Shown here: positions 36,649-44,286 of the stretch, piece after piece
Position numbering within the stretch: position 1 is the first letter of the stretch
Layout: each line of letters begins with the position of its first letter
From: Planctomycetota bacterium
GTDB taxonomy: Bacteria; Planctomycetota; UBA1135; GCA-002686595
Length of the DNA: 64,000 nucleotides
Reading direction: 5' to 3'
Assembly (NCBI GenBank): GCA_026692665.1
Contig: JAPLOF010000015.1
Span: 181,275 to 245,274 of the forward strand
Notes under the pieces: generated by a model
Databases searched by the model: none
What the model was told of the DNA's origin: nothing
The model's input: the letters and a program-made list of their open reading frames with translations, nothing else
Translations under genes and position numbers: made by a program

Positions 36649-36949
36649 CCGTCGTCGACGGGCCCGCAGTGCGTTCGAGTACCTCGATCAGGAGGAGCAG
36701 CGCGCGACGGAAGCCCTGAAGGCCTCGTTGCTGGCCGCCGGCGAGGATCTCTGCCAGATCACCGACGTACGCGGACTCGTGCGGCGTCATCCCGTGGTCG
36801 CACTGGGCGCGGGTGCAGCCCTGGGGGCCGCTCTGTCGCCGATCCTGGCGGACGCGCTGCGGGGAGCGATCCCTGGCGGGCATGCGTCGCCGGGTGGCGC
36901 GGGGAAGTCCCTGGGCGTGTGGCTGCGGCGTCTCGGAAAGCCCGGGTAG
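36623..36949 (+). CDS. Small protein with a C-terminal membrane helix (YqjD/YqjK-like context)
   Basis: 108 residues from ATG 36623, inside the 3' end of the previous gene (26-bp overlap). A basic N-terminus (DRRRRARSAFEYLDQEE) leads to a helical segment and then HPVVALGAGAALGAALSPIL, a Gly/Ala-rich membrane helix resembling the DUF883 C-terminus. The tail is Gly-rich. It completes the three-gene operon; no enzymatic role is seen. Confidence 0.7.
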   Translation: MKPKNPPTDRRRRARSAFEYLDQEEQRATEALKASLLAAGEDLCQITDVRGLVRRHPVVALGAGAALGAALSPILADALRGAIPGGHASPGGAGKSLGVWLRRLGKPG

Positions 36950-37002
36950 CTCGGGCGGCACCTCCGACCGCGAGCACACCACGTCCCCGTCCATCTCCCG
37001 TC

Positions 37003-37020
37003 CGCCGCGCGTGGCGGAGA
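37003..37020. terminator. Candidate terminator between convergent genes
   Basis: A 6-bp TCCGCC/GGCGGA stem with a 6-nt loop, flanked by CTC and GAG that can extend the pairing, lies between convergent genes ending at 36949 and 37075. Confidence 0.35.
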
Positions 37021-37074
37021 GCGGTGCTCGAACGGGACGTGCCTTGTCGCCGCCTCGTCCCGGACGTCGACCCG

Positions 37075-38379
37075 CTACAGCGCGAAGTGACGGATCGCGC
37101 GCAGCTCCCGTCGAATCTCGGCGCGGAAATCCGGGTGGGCGATCGAGATCAGCGCGTCCGCCCGTTCCCGGAGCGCGAGGCCGTGCAGGTTGACGGCCCC
37201 GTGCTCGGTCACGATCCAGTGCACGTGACCACGCGTCGTGACCACGCCCGCGCCCGGCGTCAGCTCGGACACGATGCGCGAGATGGTCCCCTTCGCGGCC
37301 GTCGACGGGAAGGCCAGGATCGGCTTCCCGCCCTGCGAGAGAGCCGCTCCGCGCAAGAAGTCCATCTGTCCGCCGATCCCCGAGTAGATGCGGTGGCCCA
37401 TCGAGTCCGCGCACACCTGGCCGGTCAGGTCGACCTGCAGCGCGGAGTTGATGGCCACGACGCCGTCGTTGGCGCGAATCAGGCTCGTGTCGTTCGTGCG
37501 ATCGCAGCTGTGGAACTCGACCAGCGGGTTGTCGTGCACGAAGTCGAAGACGCGCTGACTGCCCCGCGCGAAGCTCGTCACGCTGCGGCCGGGGTGCACC
37601 GACTTGTACTTGTTCGTGATCGCACCGCTCTCGAAGAGATCCACGAAGCCGTCGGAGAGCATCTCGGTGTGCACGCCGAGGTCGCGCTTCCCGCGCAGGC
37701 GCGTCATCACGGCGTCGGGGATTCCGCCGATCCCCATCTGGAGGCAGGCGCGGTCCTCGACCAGCTCCGCGACGAGTTCGCCGATGCGTCCTTCGACCTC
37801 GGTTTCGGGCTGGGCACGGTGCGCATGCAGGGGCCGATCGGTGCTCGCGAAGGCCGAGACGCGCCCGAACGGCACGACCGAGTTGCCGTGCGTGCGCGGC
37901 ATGCGCTGGTTGATCTCGCACAAGAGCAATGGCGCCGCGTCCGCCGCGGCTCGCGCGGCATCGACCGAGGGCCCCAAGGTGCAGAGCCCGTGCCGGTCCG
38001 GCGGCGAAAGCTGCAGCAGCGCCGCGTCCAGACGGATTCGCCCGGACGTGAACAGCGCGGGGACTTCCGAAAGGAACACCGGGACGTAGTCCGCGCGACC
38101 CTCCGCGATGGCGGCCCGCAGGTTCTCACCCGTGAAGAGCGAGACCGACCGGAAGCGACCCGCGTGGCGCGCCTCGGCGAACCCCACCTCGCCCTCGAGA
38201 TGCAGGTGGTAGAGGTGGACGCCCTCGAGGTCCGCGCGCCGCGCCAGCGCGTCGAGCAGAGTCGTCGGCGTGGCGGCCGAGCCATGGACGAAGACGTTCA
38301 TCCCGCTCCGGATGCGGGCGACGACATCCTGCGGGTCCTCGGCTCGTTGGCTCCAGTCGATGGTGTCGGTCGTCCGCAT
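37075..38379 (-). CDS. Acetyl-CoA hydrolase / 4-hydroxybutyrate-type CoA-transferase
   Basis: 434 residues from ATG 38379, a typical length for the family. N-terminal: VARIRSGMNVFVHG.AATP..LLDAL. Central: LLCEINQRMPRTHGNS. C-terminal: LQMGIGGIPDAV, then LGVHTEMLSDG with the presumed catalytic Glu, FFRGAALS.GGKPI, STA.KGTISRIV, GHVHWIVTEHGAVNLHG. It transfers CoA between acyl-CoA and short carboxylates (acetate, 4-hydroxybutyrate or propionate); the exact acid is unknown. Cytosolic, single gene. Confidence 0.9.
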   Translation of the reverse strand: MRTTDTIDWSQRAEDPQDVVARIRSGMNVFVHGSAATPTTLLDALARRADLEGVHLYHLHLEGEVGFAEARHAGRFRSVSLFTGENLRAAIAEGRADYVPVFLSEVPALFTSGRIRLDAALLQLSPPDRHGLCTLGPSVDAARAAADAAPLLLCEINQRMPRTHGNSVVPFGRVSAFASTDRPLHAHRAQPETEVEGRIGELVAELVEDRACLQMGIGGIPDAVMTRLRGKRDLGVHTEMLSDGFVDLFESGAITNKYKSVHPGRSVTSFARGSQRVFDFVHDNPLVEFHSCDRTNDTSLIRANDGVVAINSALQVDLTGQVCADSMGHRIYSGIGGQMDFLRGAALSQGGKPILAFPSTAAKGTISRIVSELTPGAGVVTTRGHVHWIVTEHGAVNLHGLALRERADALISIAHPDFRAEIRRELRAIRHFAL

Positions 38380-38533
38380 GAACGGTCGGGTGCTTGCGCG
38401 GCGTCTTCCCTGCCGCGCGCAGCGTGCGTCGCGGAATGCAAGGGCGGATCAAGGTGACGTGTCGATCCGCGCTCGTCCAGACGTTCAGCGCGGATCCGGC
38501 GGCTGGCGAGCCCGTGCAGCCGCCGCGAAATGC

Positions 38534-38576
38534 AGCGCGGGTCCGGATCCCGCCGTGCGGAATCCGGACCCGCGCT
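38534..38576 (-). terminator. Terminator hairpin of the cytochrome operon
   Basis: A perfect 15-bp stem (38534-38548 with 38562-38576) and a 13-nt loop lie ~52 bp beyond the stop of the last cytochrome gene on the minus strand. Confidence 0.65.
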
Positions 38577-38628
38577 CCGGAGCCCCAAGTCCCCGGAGCG
38601 GAGGCACGTCGGCCCCACGGTCAGGGGA

Positions 38629-39354
38629 TCACTTCGCGGGTTTCGCGAGCTCCGTGCAGGTGCTTCCGCCCTTGCAACAATCCGACTTGCAGGCGCAGTC
38701 GTCCTTGCAGGAACAGGTGACGAGCGCCGCCTTCTCGGCGTCGGTGCGCTCGCGCTTCGGGTTCAGGTGCCGGATCGCGAGCTTCGACTTGCAGTGGCAG
38801 AACGGCTTGTAGTTCGGGCTCTCCTTGTTGTGGCAGCCCGTGCACACGGTCATCGCCGGATCCGTGACGATCTCGCCGGCGGGCACGCCCTTGTAGACCT
38901 TGGGCGCGTCCGGATCCTCGGCTGCGGCAGCGGCCATGCGCGCTTTCACGTGCAGGTCGCCCGGACCGTGGCAGCTCTCGCACTGCACGCCCTGCGTCCG
39001 GTCGAAGCCCTTGGCGATCTCCGCCTCGGGCACGCCGAACGCGGTCACGTGGCACTTCACGCACGCGTCCGCCTTCTGCGCGTCCTCGATGCCCCTCTCC
39101 TTGGCGGTGGCCTTGGCCCCGTCGGACGCGAGGACCTCGAAGGCGTGCGCGTGCTTCATCTTCGTGAGGGCCTCGAACTGGTTGCCCGTCTCCTTCGAGG
39201 CGTGGCAGGTCTTGCACTTCTGGGCGCCGATGTAGCGGTTCACCTTCTTGACACCCTGCGCGGCCTCGGCCGTCGGGATGGCGCTGAAGAGCGCCACGAG
39301 CAGGGCGGCGGCTGCCGCGAGCGCGCTCAGGCTCGGGATCGATCGAAACTTCAT
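38629..39354 (-). CDS. Tetraheme c-type cytochrome (c554-like) with Cys-rich tail
   Basis: 241 residues from ATG 39354, with GGAG upstream. A signal peptide ends near residue 32 (TAEAA). Four CXXCH heme sites are present: CKTCH, CVKCH, CESCH and CTGCH. Their order and the HAHAFEVL segment resemble the cytochrome c554 family, a periplasmic electron carrier. The last 30 residues hold a dense cysteine cluster (CSCKDDCACKSDCCKGG) with no CXXCH. Its start overlaps the stop of the upstream gene as ATGA, so it is translated with that gene. Last gene of the five-gene operon. Confidence 0.88.
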   Translation of the reverse strand: MKFRSIPSLSALAAAAALLVALFSAIPTAEAAQGVKKVNRYIGAQKCKTCHASKETGNQFEALTKMKHAHAFEVLASDGAKATAKERGIEDAQKADACVKCHVTAFGVPEAEIAKGFDRTQGVQCESCHGPGDLHVKARMAAAAAEDPDAPKVYKGVPAGEIVTDPAMTVCTGCHNKESPNYKPFCHCKSKLAIRHLNPKRERTDAEKAALVTCSCKDDCACKSDCCKGGSTCTELAKPAK

Positions 39355-40214
39355 GGAAACTCCTGGAAGGAATCGGGGTGCGCCAGGGGTCGGTCGCGCT
39401 GATCGAGCGCCGACCGGCCTGCGGAATGTAGATCGGGATCGCCCTCGGCGTGAATGCGTCGGGCAAGGAGGGGCAAGTCCGCCTCGGGAGAGGAGAGGAC
39501 CAGCAAGCGCAGTGCCCGCCCGCGAAGCGTCGGGTCCAGGGACGCGGGGGTGTCCCACACGATCGCGGCCAAGGCGTCGCGGGCGCGCGACTCGAGCGGT
39601 GCCTGCTGCCCGAGCCAGTGCACGAGCGCCTGGGGCACCGACTCGGCCTGCGGCCCGGAAGCGTGCGACAAGACCGTCACCGCACGTACGCAAAGATCGG
39701 TCGTCCCGGCCCAGTTCTCCTCGTACGCGGCGCGCAGCGACGCGAACTGCTCGCACGCCGGTCCGGACCCGGCGAGGATCGACTCGACGCGGCGGCCGAA
39801 GGCGGCCGGATCGGAACGGGCCAGGGCGCGCAGTTCCGCCAGGTACTCCCCTTCCGTGCGCGGACCGCGCGCATCCAGGGGCTCCTGCGGCGGAACGGCC
39901 CGCGTGGACTGGGCGTCGGATCGAGGGACGGAAGCTCGCCGCGGTAGGACCGCGACGCGTTCGGAAACGACCCCCTCCACCGATGGCATGGGCGGGCGGT
40001 CCAGGGAAGCGATCGGGGCCGCGGGTTGCACGGGCACCTCGCTCTCGACCGAGCCGCGCGCGAGGACGAGCAGGAGGAGGCCCGCACTCGCGACCAGGAT
40101 CCCGAGCAGAGCGAGCAGGGCGCTCCGGCCCGCGGGCGCAGGACGAAGCGGGTCCCGCCGGGCGATGCCCGGAGCGTGTGCCGCGCTTTGCTGTCCTCCG
40201 TCCGTGGAAATCAT
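39351..40214 (-). CDS. Membrane-anchored hypothetical protein in the cytochrome operon
   Basis: 287 residues from ATG 40214. One membrane helix near residues 30-55 (SALLALLGILVASAGLLLLV) is followed by a Pro/Ser linker and an all-helical periplasmic domain with HEAT-like spacing (LAELRALARSDPAAF, RALRLLVLSSPEADLPLLAR). No heme motif and no catalytic motif. Its stop overlaps the start of the tetraheme cytochrome gene. It may be an assembly or scaffold factor for the conduit; this is inferred from position alone. Confidence 0.7.
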   Translation of the reverse strand: MISTDGGQQSAAHAPGIARRDPLRPAPAGRSALLALLGILVASAGLLLLVLARGSVESEVPVQPAAPIASLDRPPMPSVEGVVSERVAVLPRRASVPRSDAQSTRAVPPQEPLDARGPRTEGEYLAELRALARSDPAAFGRRVESILAGSGPACEQFASLRAAYEENWAGTTDLCVRAVTVLSHASGPQAESVPQALVHWLGQQAPLESRARDALAAIVWDTPASLDPTLRGRALRLLVLSSPEADLPLLARRIHAEGDPDLHSAGRSALDQRDRPLAHPDSFQEFP

Positions 40215-40237
40215 GTCGTTCGACCCATCAGGATCCG

Positions 40238-40264
40238 GGCGGCCGCGAAGGGAACGCGGCCGCC
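40238..40264 (-). other. Intra-operon hairpin
   Basis: A perfect 10-bp stem (40238-40247 with 40255-40264) and a 7-nt loop lie between the decaheme gene stop and the next start. It lacks a U-tract and could be an attenuator or an mRNA-stabilising hairpin that sets gene ratios in the operon. Confidence 0.5.
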
Positions 40265-40318
40265 GCGAGTCTTTCGCGCGGGGCCCGTGGGGACCGCGCG
40301 CGACCGCCCATCTTGGGC

Positions 40319-43225
40319 TCAGTACGTCTTGTGGACGCGCTGGGCGCTCCACTCCTTGCCCGGGCCGTGGCACACGCCGCACGACTCGGCACCCGAGCCC
40401 GAGGTCTGCACCTCGATGTGGGCCTGGGCGTCGTCCGAATCGTGGCACGAGCCACACACAGCGGCCCAGCGCAGCACGGGCACGTCCTGCTCGGTCGGGT
40501 GGTTGCGGTCGGACGGTTCCTGCCAGGACGTGTTCTCCGCGCCGTGGCACTTCGCGCAGTTGCTCACGCCGCCGGGGAGCGCCGGATAGACGACCTCGCC
40601 GTACGTGTGCGCCGTGTAGTTGTCGGGGAAGGCGGCCGCACCGAATCCAACGACCGTGTAGCTCGACGCGTTCGCGAGTTCCTCGCCCATGTGGATCTTG
40701 TGCAGCATCGTGCGGAAGCTGATGGTCACTCCATCGGTCGCAGGCGCGTTGCCGGCGACATACTTCGGACGGTCTTCCGTGCCCGATGCACCGTGGCACA
40801 CGACGCAGGAGTTGTAGCTGCGTCGCCCGAACCCGTGGAATCCCAGGTCTTGGTGGCAGCTGTAGCAGTTGGATCCGCTGGAGATCAGGTCGTAAGGCTC
40901 GATCGTGGCGGCATCGCCGACCTTGAAGTCGACGAGGTTCGCGTCCGAGGCCGAACGGTAGCTGTTGGTCTCACCAAACAAGCTGAGCGTGAGGGTTTGC
41001 GAGGTCCAGATGCTCAACGAGTAGGTACCCGAGACGATCGACTTGCCGACCCACTTGCCGGAGGTCTCGTCGAGCGTCGGGCCGTTGTTCAGGGTCAGCG
41101 GATAGACGTCCGGCATGACGAAGTCCGTGGTGTAGGACGCCAACACGACGTTGCCGGCGCCGAACTCGGTCACTTCCGTGATCGCCCCGGTCGCGGCGTT
41201 CAGGGTGTAGTCCGTCGTCACGGTCTTCGTGACGAGCGTCACCTCCTTCACCGTCGCCCCCGAGCTGTGCACGAGTTCGAGGCCCGGCCTGTACGAGGTC
41301 GAGCCCAGGGCTGCGAACCACAGCCGGTTGCCCTCGACCAACTGGATCTGCGCGTACTCTTCGTTCGGCTGCCCGTCGTCGACCACGACGAAGTCGTTGC
41401 GGGCCAATCCGCTGACGCTGGCGACATCGATGTAGTTCTGCGGAGCGGCCGTCGCGTCGGAAAGCGTCGTGCCCAACCCGACCACGCCGGTCCGCACGCG
41501 CACGGTGGTCAGCCCGCCCGTGACGTTCCAGTGGGGCGCGAAGTGGCTCGTGAACGTCTCCGCTCCGGCCGCCGTCGACACGCCCAGCCGGTCGAGGAGG
41601 ATCACGATCGGAACGTTCACCGTGTAGGGCTGCGACCCGGTCAGGGCCGCCACCGGGATGGCCGAGCTGACCAGGACGTTGTAGTTCGACGTCGGTCCGG
41701 AGATGACCACCGAGGGATTGGCCACGGCGGACGGCGCGACGTTCACGCCCGCGTCGTTCTTCAGGGTGAAGGTGATCTTGATCTTCTCACCGGGATCGAC
41801 GGTTCCGTCGTTGTCGTCGGCACCGTCCTCGACCACGTTCGTGACGTCGATCACCGTGCCGGCATCGAACGTCGGATCCAGCAGCGGGTGGAGGTGGGCC
41901 TTGTCGTTCGGCGGAACGTCGATGCCCGGGACGTAGGAGCCCGTCGCGGGGTGACAATTGATGCACAGCGTGTCGTCGTTGGTCGTGCTTCCGAGCATCG
42001 TGAGCCCGTTGGCCGCGTAGTTGTGGCCGTCCCCCCAACGCACGTCGTCGTGGCACGCGCCGCACGCCGCGCGGCTCGGCTGCGCGAAGGCCAGCGAGCC
42101 CTGGGCCGGCGCCGTCAGCGGTCCCGCGGTCCCGTCCGGGTCACCGTGGCAGACGACGCAGTTCGACGGGCCCGTGCGGATCGTGTCCTCCTTGAGCTTG
42201 TTGGGACCGCTCAGGGCGGTGTAGCCCTGGTCGCGCGGCGTGGCCACGAGAGCGTGCGGCCAGGCCGGGAACGCGACGTCGGAGAAGTTCGTGTCACCGA
42301 CCATGTAGTCCTTCGGCGTCGCAGCGTAGTCGCGCGACCCGTTCGGGTTCGTGTCCACCCCCAGCACGGACGGCAGGTGCTCGCCCGAGTGGATCTTGTG
42401 GACCATGACCTTGAAGTCGATGGAGTTCCCCGTGGGCGTGGTCCCGTCCTCGGATCCGGTCGTGTGGCACAGGAGGCACAGCGTGACGGTGTGCCGCGAT
42501 CCGCCGTGCGCCTGAAGGTCGACGTGGCAGCGGTTGCAGTTCTCCTGCGAGACGACCTGTCGCGAATCGACCGTGCCGGTGGTGCCGATCACGAAGTCGT
42601 AGACGATGTCGCCCCCGTCCCGCTTGTTCACGCCGTCGAGCGTGTAGTTCCAGCGGAAGTACAGGCCCAGCGTGTAGGTCCCGTCGAGCAGGGCATCCCC
42701 GGTCAGCTCGCCATCCGTGTCGTCGAACTGCGAGGTGTCGTTCAGGGGCGCCAGGTACGTGGCCGGGATCGCCGTCGCGAACGTGTACTTGTAGGAACCG
42801 TCCGACTGCGCGACCGCGGCGGTCGCGACGTCGGAAACCTGCGCGATCACGCGCTGGTAGTTGAAGGTGGGGCCGGACACGAGCGCGCGACCATTGCTGA
42901 GCTCGGCCAGGTCCCAGTCGCTGCCGTCGTCCTTCTTCACCGTGAAATTCACGGTGATCGTGTTGCCCGGCAGGAAACGGCCTCCGGGTCCCGTCCCACC
43001 CGAGAGCGAAGTGACCGCGACGTGGAGCCCGGGCAGTTCCTGGCCCTGCTCGATCGCCGAGTCCGTGACCTGTCCACCGTCCTCGCCCGGGGGGCCCTGC
43101 GGCCCGGGCGAACCATCGTCAGCCGAGCAACCGGCGAAACCCAGGCCGAGGGCCAGGGCGAGGGCGGCGAGCCTGGGCGTTCCGACCCGCGAATGGAATC
43201 GAGAGGTGCTGCGCTGCGTGTACAT
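40319..43225 (-). CDS. OmcA/MtrC-family decaheme c-type cytochrome lipoprotein
   Basis: 968 residues from ATG 43225 (a TTG at 43258 is less likely). The lipobox GFAGC (Cys33) is followed by a collagen-like linker GSPGPQGPPGEDGG. Ten CXXCH sites are present: CNRCH, CLLCH, CVVCH, CGACH and CINCH in the first pentaheme group, then CYSCH, CVVCH, CAKCH, CGSCH and CGVCH in the second. Beta-sandwich domains precede each group, and the first group ends with two FKVMVHKIH.GE(H/E)LP-like segments. This is the layout of OmcA/MtrC outer-membrane reductases that pass electrons to extracellular minerals or other acceptors. It starts 29 bp after the 13-heme gene in the same operon. Confidence 0.93.
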   Translation of the reverse strand: MYTQRSTSRFHSRVGTPRLAALALALGLGFAGCSADDGSPGPQGPPGEDGGQVTDSAIEQGQELPGLHVAVTSLSGGTGPGGRFLPGNTITVNFTVKKDDGSDWDLAELSNGRALVSGPTFNYQRVIAQVSDVATAAVAQSDGSYKYTFATAIPATYLAPLNDTSQFDDTDGELTGDALLDGTYTLGLYFRWNYTLDGVNKRDGGDIVYDFVIGTTGTVDSRQVVSQENCNRCHVDLQAHGGSRHTVTLCLLCHTTGSEDGTTPTGNSIDFKVMVHKIHSGEHLPSVLGVDTNPNGSRDYAATPKDYMVGDTNFSDVAFPAWPHALVATPRDQGYTALSGPNKLKEDTIRTGPSNCVVCHGDPDGTAGPLTAPAQGSLAFAQPSRAACGACHDDVRWGDGHNYAANGLTMLGSTTNDDTLCINCHPATGSYVPGIDVPPNDKAHLHPLLDPTFDAGTVIDVTNVVEDGADDNDGTVDPGEKIKITFTLKNDAGVNVAPSAVANPSVVISGPTSNYNVLVSSAIPVAALTGSQPYTVNVPIVILLDRLGVSTAAGAETFTSHFAPHWNVTGGLTTVRVRTGVVGLGTTLSDATAAPQNYIDVASVSGLARNDFVVVDDGQPNEEYAQIQLVEGNRLWFAALGSTSYRPGLELVHSSGATVKEVTLVTKTVTTDYTLNAATGAITEVTEFGAGNVVLASYTTDFVMPDVYPLTLNNGPTLDETSGKWVGKSIVSGTYSLSIWTSQTLTLSLFGETNSYRSASDANLVDFKVGDAATIEPYDLISSGSNCYSCHQDLGFHGFGRRSYNSCVVCHGASGTEDRPKYVAGNAPATDGVTISFRTMLHKIHMGEELANASSYTVVGFGAAAFPDNYTAHTYGEVVYPALPGGVSNCAKCHGAENTSWQEPSDRNHPTEQDVPVLRWAAVCGSCHDSDDAQAHIEVQTSGSGAESCGVCHGPGKEWSAQRVHKTY

Positions 43226-43254
43226 GATCGGATCCTCGAGAACTTGGGGCTCGT

Positions 43255-44286
43255 TCAATGGTGACAGCTGTTGCAGTTGCTGCCGTCATCGACGTGAGGC
43301 ATGGGAGGCTGGACGCCCCCGGGAAGGTGGCATTGCCGGCAGTCCATCGCCGGCGTGTGACCAGGCGGCTTCGGCGCCGCGAGCGCGTGGCTGGGCGTGC
43401 CCGAGTGGCAAGCCGAACAGCCCTCGCCCTGCAGCGGCTGGTGACAGCCGAGGCAGTGGTTGTTGCGCGGGGAGCCGAAGTTGCCGGTGTGGCTGCGCGG
43501 TTCGTTCTCGGAGTGACAGCTGATGCAGGTGTCCGGCCGGTGACAGGTCGCGCAGTTGTCACGATCCAGTTGCGCGGCGAGCCCGTGGCCCACGCGCCGC
43601 CACTGATTCGTGTGATTCTCGGGCTGGGTCGTCATGTGGCACGACGCGCAGTCCTGTTCCTTGTGGCAGAGATCGCACCGATCGACCGTGCTCTCGGATC
43701 CGGCGTGGAACACGCCGCCGTGCACGCGCGTCCAGTTGCCGTTGTGCGAGGCGGGCGCGATTTCGGCCAGGATCGTCGGGTGGCACGCGGCGCAGTCGTT
43801 CGCGACCTTGCGCTCTGTGTGGCAGGTCGTGCAGTTGTCCATGCGCGCCTTGGGCAGCTCGAGGGTGTCCTCGTTCTTCTCCACGGCAGCGTGGCAGGCG
43901 GAGCACTCCAGCCCGGCCGCGACGTGCTTCAGGTGCGGGAAGACGATCTCGGGCCCGACCGCACCCTGCGCCATCGCGCGGAACTGCTTGCCGTCGAACA
44001 GGGACTCGACCTTGCGCTCGAGCGGCTTCTGCGCGTCGAGCTCGGTGTGGCACAGGCGGCACGCTCCGACGCTGGGCATGCCCGGCTCGTCCTTCGATTC
44101 GGCGCCCTGGTGGCAGTCCGTGCAGCCGAGTTCCAGTTCGATGTGAGCGCGGTGGCTGAACGCGTAACTGCGGCGGGCGGATCCCGATCCGTCGAAGAGC
44201 ACGCAGCTGGCCAGGGCGGCGACCATGACCGCGAAGGCCAGAACGCTGCCGGCGCGACGATCGAGGCGCTGCTTCAGAAGTGCCAT
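43255..44286 (-). CDS. 13-heme c-type cytochrome lipoprotein
   Basis: 343 residues from ATG 44286, overlapping the upstream barrel gene by 13 bp. The lipobox ALASC gives Cys28. Thirteen CXXCH motifs are visible: CTDCH, CRLCH, CSACH, CTTCH, CAACH, CDLCH, CASCH, CATCH, CISCH, CLGCH, CSACH, CRQCH and CNSCH, about one per 24 residues. Extra histidines (FSHRAHIE, FPHLKH, NHTNQW) can serve as distal ligands. It is comparable in position to MtrA/PioA, the decaheme that plugs the barrel, but carries more hemes. It would conduct electrons through the outer membrane next to the co-encoded barrel. Confidence 0.9.
   Translation of the reverse strand: MALLKQRLDRRAGSVLAFAVMVAALASCVLFDGSGSARRSYAFSHRAHIELELGCTDCHQGAESKDEPGMPSVGACRLCHTELDAQKPLERKVESLFDGKQFRAMAQGAVGPEIVFPHLKHVAAGLECSACHAAVEKNEDTLELPKARMDNCTTCHTERKVANDCAACHPTILAEIAPASHNGNWTRVHGGVFHAGSESTVDRCDLCHKEQDCASCHMTTQPENHTNQWRRVGHGLAAQLDRDNCATCHRPDTCISCHSENEPRSHTGNFGSPRNNHCLGCHQPLQGEGCSACHSGTPSHALAAPKPPGHTPAMDCRQCHLPGGVQPPMPHVDDGSNCNSCHH

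Noticed and set aside
39248..43264. A 1338-codon open frame on the plus strand
   Set aside because: It is antisense to the decaheme and neighbouring genes, is Arg/Gly/Val-rich without any domain, and has the codon pattern of a high-GC shadow frame.
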